From NCBI GenBank assembly GCA_963971425.1, contig OZ020524.1:23427022-23491021 (forward strand): a DNA stretch of 64,000 nucleotides. Direction: 5' to 3'. This document shows, one piece after another, positions 59,128-64,000 of this stretch (positions within the stretch are counted from its first letter, which is position 1; every line of letters starts with the position of its first letter). Source of the DNA: Bryoerythrophyllum caledonicum (Eukaryota; Streptophyta; Bryopsida; Pottiales; Pottiaceae). The position numbers were made by a program, and so were the translations under genes. Under the pieces are notes generated by a model that was not told where the DNA came from, did no database searches, and worked only from the letters and a program-made list of their open reading frames with translations.

Positions 59128-59650
59128 GTGTATGTATATGTATGTGTTACGTTGATGGTGTGTGGTTGTCTTTGTGTGTGTATACGTAGTTTTATTTGTT
59201 TTTATATTAGTATTTATTCGTATGTTTGTATTAGTATATGCCTTGGTTTTTGTCTCAGTGTTTGTATTGGTATCCTTCTTAGTATTCGTGTAAAAATTTG
59301 TACTAGTACTCGTACTAGTATTCATATTGGTATTTGTATTAGTGTAAGTATCAGTATTTGTATTAGTATACGCAACGATATACGTACCCGTATGCATATT
59401 GGTATACATACCAGTGTTTATATCAGTATTTGTACCAGTATATGTATTGGTATATATACCGGTATTTGTTCCAGTGTATGTATTAGTAGAGGTATCAGTG
59501 TATGTATTGATATTTGTACCCGTATATGGACTAGTATTCATACTAGTATAGGTATCAATATACTTATCAGTATTCTTATCCATATATGTATCAGTATACG
59601 TATCAGCATATGTACTAGTACTTGTATCCGTATATGTTTTGTAGTATAGT
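59128..59650 (-). repeat. duplicated Tyr/Thr/Asn-repeat leader of LINE ORF2
   Basis: The minus strand reads long runs of YTNTNTDTYTNT type, built on degenerate TACACNAAYAC units. The HHQRNTY-proximal 270 bp match 57930-58260 closely, so a segment of ORF2 has been duplicated. The distal part is an expanded version with YTGTN units. Confidence 0.8.
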
Positions 59651-59906
59651 ATCAATTCAATTTTTATGTATGTTTTATGGTGTAGTTTTTTTGTGTTTTC
59701 TTTAATACGGGAATAGTACTTTTGAGGTTTAGTACAATATTGTATTTTGTATTCAAAATAACGTTTAATACATTGTATGTATTTGTCCGATACAAGTTTT
59801 TGTATGTAGCTAAAGTATGTAGGTATTTGTGCTATACTATACTTTCTACTCCATATTGTATAAAGAGTGTAGAGGTGGTAAATGGATTTTACCGTGTGGT
59901 CTTTGG

Positions 59907-61556
59907 TCATTGCATGTTTGGCGGTTTGTCTTGGAGGAGGGGTAAGTTGGATTTACCGGTCATGGCGGACATTTTTTGCACTAGTGAAAACATTGTTGCT
60001 TGAATGTCTTCCATGTGGAGCTTGAGTTCTTCGTGCTTCATGTCGGTATAGTCCTTGTTTGCTTGGGTCATCTTTTTGTTGTTGTCTTCAATCATTTTCT
60101 CCACATGCGTCCTTCGTGGTACGATAGGGGGGTGATGTTGAGGAGGTTTGGACGTTGAATGTCGTGATTGTGTTGATGAGGGCGGTGTTGATGTCATCAA
60201 AGCCAAAGTCCTTGATGGCGTCGGTGGTGGGTGTAGTCCTTCCAAACTCCTTGGATGGGGCAAGAAATCCACATAGTTTCCATTGATCACATGGGTCTTT
60301 TTCACAAAAGTTCTAAATACAATGGGGTTAGCACAAAGTACATTGCAACTTCCATTATGATAATTGTCCCTCTCTCTATGATACCAAATTTCTCTCACGT
60401 TAAGGGCTCCCATGATCTTGTAAATCTCTCGTGAGGTGCTTATAGTGTTCAAGGTGATAGGGAGAGAGGAAAGAGTTAGGGTTAGGGCTTCTTTCCTTGC
60501 CTTTGTTTCGATGACACCATTTGGTCCTTTGGTGTCCATCACTTGCCTTGGGAGCAAGACTTCGTTTTGCACCACAATGCGGTTGGTGATCATGTTCTTT
60601 ACTTGTGTTGGTGTTGAGGCTATGATGAATGCCCATGATTGACCATACACCTTTTGCACGTCGGTGATTTCGTAGTCATGCCCTTGTGCAAAGCTATGCC
60701 CAAGAATCTCTTCAAATACCACTTGGGCTGAAATTGCCTCTAGGCACTCGCTTTTCACTTTTAAAGAAAGGTTAGAACCTTTAGAGAGGTTATTAAACGT
60801 TTTGCAAACTTTACCAACCACATTTCGACCATCAATGTTCAAGATGAACGCTCTAAGACCTTTGAGCAATGCAAGACCATCGTATTCGGATTTAAGGAGA
60901 TGTACCTTAAAGCTTCCAGCCCATACTCCCTTTACTTTCCCTTGTTTGATGCTAAGACATGGTATGTATAGGGGGTCGTAGACACCGGTGCCAAGCATGA
61001 TGTCCATTTTCTCCAATCTTTTTACAATCATGTTCTTAGCCATTTCATACATGATAGGGGTGTTAGGTAATTCAAAATGAATGGCAATGTGGAAGTCAAG
61101 GGACATACATGTGGACTCGTTAGTCTTGACTTCGCAAGGGAGTTGCGTGATGTTGTAGTGTTGCTTGACAACACCTTTCCTTACCTCCATTGGGTACAAG
61201 ACTTGCGGGATTCAAGGAAAAGCCACCCACGCACCATGGGCCTCTTCGGCCTCCTCTTCTTTAAGTTCTCTAGTTATCATGTCCATCACCGTCTCGCGGC
61301 TATAGAGTTCTTCGGCACCTTCTTCCATGGCGAGTGCTTCCATGGCCTGAAATCCCATCCAAAATTTGTAATTAGTGAATATGGGTTTAGTGGATTTACC
61401 TTCATTAGTGTTGGATTTTTTGCTTCTCTTGCTACTGCTGGCTTCGCCTTCTTTGCCTCTTGGTGTCTTTGATTTCGTGATGAGGTTGGGGCTTTCGTCC
61501 GTTTGGTCCACCATCTCTAAGTCTAGAGATAAGTTTTTCCTTACAATCCCTGCCAT
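59907..61556 (-). pseudogene. LINE ORF1
   Basis: From ATG 61556 (MAGIVRKNLS) the frame gives about 549 residues to the stop at 59907, with one in-frame TGA at 61212 after GAWVAFP. The N-terminal part is Lys/Ser-rich (KRSKKSNTNEGKSTKP), the middle is globular with alternating hydrophobics (SFKVHLLKSEYDGLALLKG), and the C-terminus has a Pro-rich stretch and a predicted coiled coil (KMIEDNNKKMTQANKDYTDM). This layout fits an RNA-binding, self-associating ORF1 protein, although no named domain is recognised. The stop TGA overlaps the ORF2 ATG as ATGA. Confidence 0.7.
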
Positions 61557-62000
61557 GTTAGTTCTGCTCCTAACTAATACTGCTGCTGAAATTGATTTGC
61601 TCAAAGTTAGAGGGTCCTTGGTGGGATGAGAGAGGTCGCTGTAGGGTTTGGGGGGGTTGTTATTAGGAGTTGGGGGGTCGCTGGGAGGGTTTGTGAGGTT
61701 GCTAAGGGGGGCTAGTGGGTCGCTAACAGGGTTTGGGAGGTCGCTAAGGGGGGCTAGTAGGTCGCTGGAGGAGGCTATAGGGTCGTTGTGCAATATTGGG
61801 AGGTTGCAGCCTTGGTTGGGGGTCGCAACTCCAGAACTGCGGGTCGCTGCGGAGTTCGCACGGGTCGCTGTAGGATTTTTGCGGGTCGCTGCGGGGGTGT
61901 TTCAGGTCGCTGGATGTTTTCTACAGGTCGCTGGGGGTTTTCTGCGGGTCACTTCTATGTTCTATCAGGTCGCTATAGGGGTTTATCAGGTGTCTTCGTC
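61557..62000. repeat. minisatellite built on GGTCGCT words
   Basis: From about 61640 the word (G/A)GGTCGCT recurs at intervals of roughly 20-35 bp, with TTTGGGAGG and GGGGGCTAGT linkers in the left half. On the minus strand this reads as a Pro/Ser/Asp-rich extension of LINE ORF1 (SDLPNPVSDPLAPLSNL). It is more likely repeat DNA in the element's 5' region than conserved protein. Confidence 0.75.
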
Positions 62001-62034
62001 AAGGTCGCTCGGCTTGTCTGGGTTCGTGTGTACA

Positions 62035-62210
62035 GGAAAGGTAGGAAGGGTTCATCAGGGTTTGTGTACACAAGAAGGTTCGTGTGCACAGGAGGGTTCG
62101 TGTGCACAAGAAGGTTGGTGTGCACAGGAGAGTTCGTGTGCACGGGAGGGTTTATCAGGGTTCGTGTACACAGGAGGGTTCGTGTGTACAGGAAGAGGCG
62201 CGAGGGTTTA
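62035..62210. repeat. ~20-bp tandem repeat GGTTCGTGTGCACAGGAG
   Basis: Seven to nine variants of the unit occur in 175 bp, differing mainly at CACAGG/CACAAG/TACAGG. The repeat gives open Arg/Gly/Val-rich frames on the plus strand that are not genes. Confidence 0.85.
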
Positions 62211-64000
62211 CCGAGGGAGGTTGATAGAGAGAGTAGAGTCAGTTGGGGTTTAGATGAGGGCGAAGAAGGGGAGTCGGGAGGGAGGGGGAGAGTAGATTCT
62301 GTCTGAGAGGGGGGCTGAGGAGCGACAGGGGAGGATGAGGTCTGGAGTGGGGAGAGTATAGTCCGGTTTAGAGAGGGTCGGGTGGGGAGGGAGATTGAGG
62401 GCAGGGAGGGTTTGGTGAGATCGTGGTGAGGGGGTCGGGAAGGGGAGGTGGAGGGTGATGTTTCCGAGGGAGAGAACTGAAGAGGGAAGGAACAATTGGG
62501 GGGAGGGAGGGTGGGATCTGGAGGTGAGGATTGGGAAGGATGGGGAGGGGGGTCTGTAGGGAGGTGAAGAGGGGGGATAGGATCTGGAGGGGGGGAAGGT
62601 AGTTGAAGGTGGGGAGGAAGAGTGGAAGTTTAGAGGAGGAGAAGTCAAGGGGGAAGGGGGGATACATGAGAGGAGGTAACGAAAGGAGAAGTGGGAGGTG
62701 AGTTGCTCCCTGTGATGCTGTGAGTTGCTTTGATCTGTTGAGTTGGCTTGCGTTTCTCCCAGGAGTGTTGTTGCTACGGGCGTCTAATCTCCTTGGTCTC
62801 CTACAGCTCGTATGTGCTTTCCCCCTCTTTTTGTTTACTTTCGTTGCCACCTTGCGTTGTTGTGCCCTTGCTGTGCGTTCTTGTTGAGTTCTTGGTGTAG
62901 ATGGTATTGTTGTTTTTATGTTGGCTGTTGCGTTGTGTTCTTGTGCGCTCTTGCGTTAGTGTTGTTTGCTTCCGTGCTGATGATGTGCTATCTTGTTGAT
63001 TCTGCGTATGTAGATCTAGATCTAAAAAAATTTTGCAAGCGCTTCCGCGTGCGATCTGGAGCCACGAAGTTAGTGTAGCTCTCTACTAGGGTTTGAATGT
63101 AGAGCTGTGTATACGTGATGTAATGGTGAGTTTTAGGTGTGCTACTACTAGTGTGTGTGGGTGTGGTGAGGTGCAATGTGTTATTGTAGATCCTAGTGTC
63201 TACTGCAGAAAATAAATAGAAATGGGTAGAAATGGCCTGATCTGGTGTGTTGTAGCTGTCTCGGGGCAGATCTTTGAGGTGTGTTCTGTAGACCTTCACT
63301 CCAGAGGTTGTTCTGTGGTGTAGTCTTCCAGATCTAGTGCATAAAATCTTTGAACAAGTTATGTTAGATCTATTTTGTAAAGTGTGTAATTTCCTACAAG
63401 AGCATGGTGATAATGTGGAAATAACAATTGTAATGAAAGGAAATAACAACAAGGTGCAGAGAAGGTTAGAGATGGCCTGTAAGGAGACGCGGATCTGGCT
63501 TTCGAAGAGTTGATGAGCGCTTGCATCCTGGTGGCAATGTTGGCTCCTCGTGTTGCTCAATCTTGTGTGATGGGGTCGTGGATCAAGAAGAGACAAGGGC
63601 TAAATGGTGGGCATGCAAATCACGATCTATCTACACTCGATATGGACAGATCTAGAGTTGAGGAGAGTCAGTGAGTTTAGATCTATGCAACAACACTCGT
63701 TTCCCACGCTTCAGATTCAACTTGCAATGATCTCTCTCAAAGACTCGTCCATCACCTCTCAAACTTCCAGATCTAGTACTTTGAGCTCTTCCAACAAGTG
63801 CGATCTACCTTCCAAGCCTCACCAACGTCTAGATCTTGAACAATGTGGGCTCACAGTAAGGCCAACAACCTCTTACTGCACAGACTCCAAGAATTCTAGA
63901 CTAAGTCCTTGTGCCTCTCCTCACCACGAAATACGGAGCTCACTCTCTACTCATTCTGCCTCGTTGTAACTTGTAATATGTATATACTATGTACTAGTTA
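62211..64000. other. G-rich low-complexity DNA and LTR-like sequence, no gene
   Basis: Positions 62230-62680 are G/A-rich (GGGGAGG words) and give spurious Pro/Ser-rich minus-strand frames. From about 62690 the sequence becomes mixed and contains many AGATCT words. The inverse of the LTR motif GCGGAAGCGCT lies at 63038-63048, followed by the reverse of the same AAAATTTT context. This suggests a minus-oriented LTR, whose ends are not identifiable in the window. Confidence 0.45.

Larger units (their letters stand above)
48087..59910 (-). pseudogene. LINE ORF2: 2A-like motif, APE endonuclease, reverse transcriptase, RNase H
   Basis: ORF2 begins at ATG 59910 (MTKDHTVKSI), overlapping the ORF1 stop. 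A leader of Tyr/Thr/Asn repeats occurs twice (about 59650-59100 and 58260-57860). Next is a 2A-like motif ending GGDIETNPGP (57751-57722). The endonuclease has WNASSLN, QETK, GDFNRD (about 56599) and SDHSP, whose codons are split by a solo LTR (53730-56334). RT runs through NNKAPAPDRIPN, RLATILLYKKGD, YVDFKNAFGS and YADD (52066-52055). RNase H carries YYTDGFF (about 49550), AELMAIHKTLEI, IFTDCINAL and HANIDGNEQADKLA. The C-terminus has CPICPSTDPDTWLHVLLKC. In-frame stops at 56516, 53447, 52331 and 50078 plus a C-terminal frameshift show it is dead. The coding strand is poor in G. Confidence 0.9.
47847..61793 (-). mobile_element. large non-LTR retrotransposon (LINE) with ORF1 and ORF2
   Basis: Reading the minus strand from about 61793 to about 47850 gives ORF1, ORF2 with endonuclease, reverse transcriptase and RNase H, and a short 3' region. 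The element is about 14 kb because it contains a 2.6-kb solo LTR, a duplicated ORF2 leader and a small hairpin insertion. No poly(A) tail is evident at its low-coordinate end, so the 3' boundary is uncertain. The 5' boundary is blurred by minisatellites. Confidence 0.85.

Noticed and set aside
57806-59649. Plus-strand frames rich in Cys, Ile and Val (SICISI repeats)
   Set aside because: They are antisense shadows of the LINE ORF2 leader repeats.
62250-62850. Pro/Ser-rich minus-strand frames
   Set aside because: They reflect the G-rich low-complexity plus strand and contain no conserved motif.
1-64000. tRNA and rRNA genes
   Set aside because: Reading both strands by eye showed no B-box-like GGTTCGANNCC in a cloverleaf context and no rRNA core sequence; a covariance-model scan would be needed to exclude them fully.

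Overview
The window reads as nuclear DNA of a streptophyte plant, either a land plant or a close algal relative. The evidence is spliceosomal GT-AG introns in every host gene, plant-type nuclear genes with organelle-like leader peptides, plant telomere-type TTTAGGG runs and plant-style retrotransposons. I cannot name the species; a bryophyte- or fern-like genome is only a guess. No bacterial operons, rRNA or tRNA genes were recognised.

Bases 1-20,060 are the genic part. Positions 1-1,000 are GC-rich with a 50-bp tandem repeat. A small two-exon gene of unknown function (1708-2285, +) faces the 3' end of a PepN-type M1 zinc aminopeptidase gene (2726-11918 or 12086, -). I could resolve that gene into 31 in-phase exons, including consecutive 5-nt and 12-nt microexons. 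After 2.8 kb of intergenic DNA, a J-domain protein gene (14858-16397, -) and an ATXR4/SDG38-type SET-domain protein gene (17615-20059, +, nine exons) diverge from a shared 1.2-kb region.

Bases 20,060-28,660 are repeat-rich. They hold a perfect 19-bp inverted repeat, a possible MITE, a 1.3-kb (GAA)n tract, and a block of interstitial telomere-like repeats with a degenerate module of about 150 bp. A 332-codon orphan ORF (26596-27594, -) lies inside that block.

Bases 28,660-47,800 are nested mobile DNA. A decayed Ty3/gypsy gag-pol carries a 2.26-kb solo LTR (TSD GGTCC) in gag and a 610-bp TIR element in the reverse transcriptase, and an internal deletion fuses RT to integrase. Downstream lies a second LTR of the same family, which itself contains a 1.78-kb solo LTR (TSD ATTAG). 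That second LTR cuts off an acidic two-exon gene (38566-40093, -). Next come a frameshifted Mutator-like transposase with a SWIM-like finger (40721-44470, +), a broken ORF of unknown function (45410-46386, -) and an AT-rich tandem array.

Bases 47,800-62,200 are dominated by one large LINE on the minus strand. ORF1 and ORF2 overlap at an ATGA. ORF2 carries threonine/asparagine repeats, a 2A-like GDIETNPGP motif, an APE-type endonuclease, a reverse transcriptase (YADD), a possible chromo-like motif, an RNase H domain and a C-terminal Cys/His cluster. A 2.6-kb solo LTR (TSD GTGAG) sits exactly between endonuclease and RT, and a 37-bp GC-rich hairpin repeat is inserted near the 2A motif and also occurs at 47810. 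The right end (61,640-64,000) holds minisatellites, G-rich low-complexity DNA and LTR-like sequence.

The host genes are unrelated housekeeping and regulatory functions. The rest is a layered record of transposon insertion in which many events can be ordered by their target-site duplications and by reading frames that rejoin when the insert is removed.
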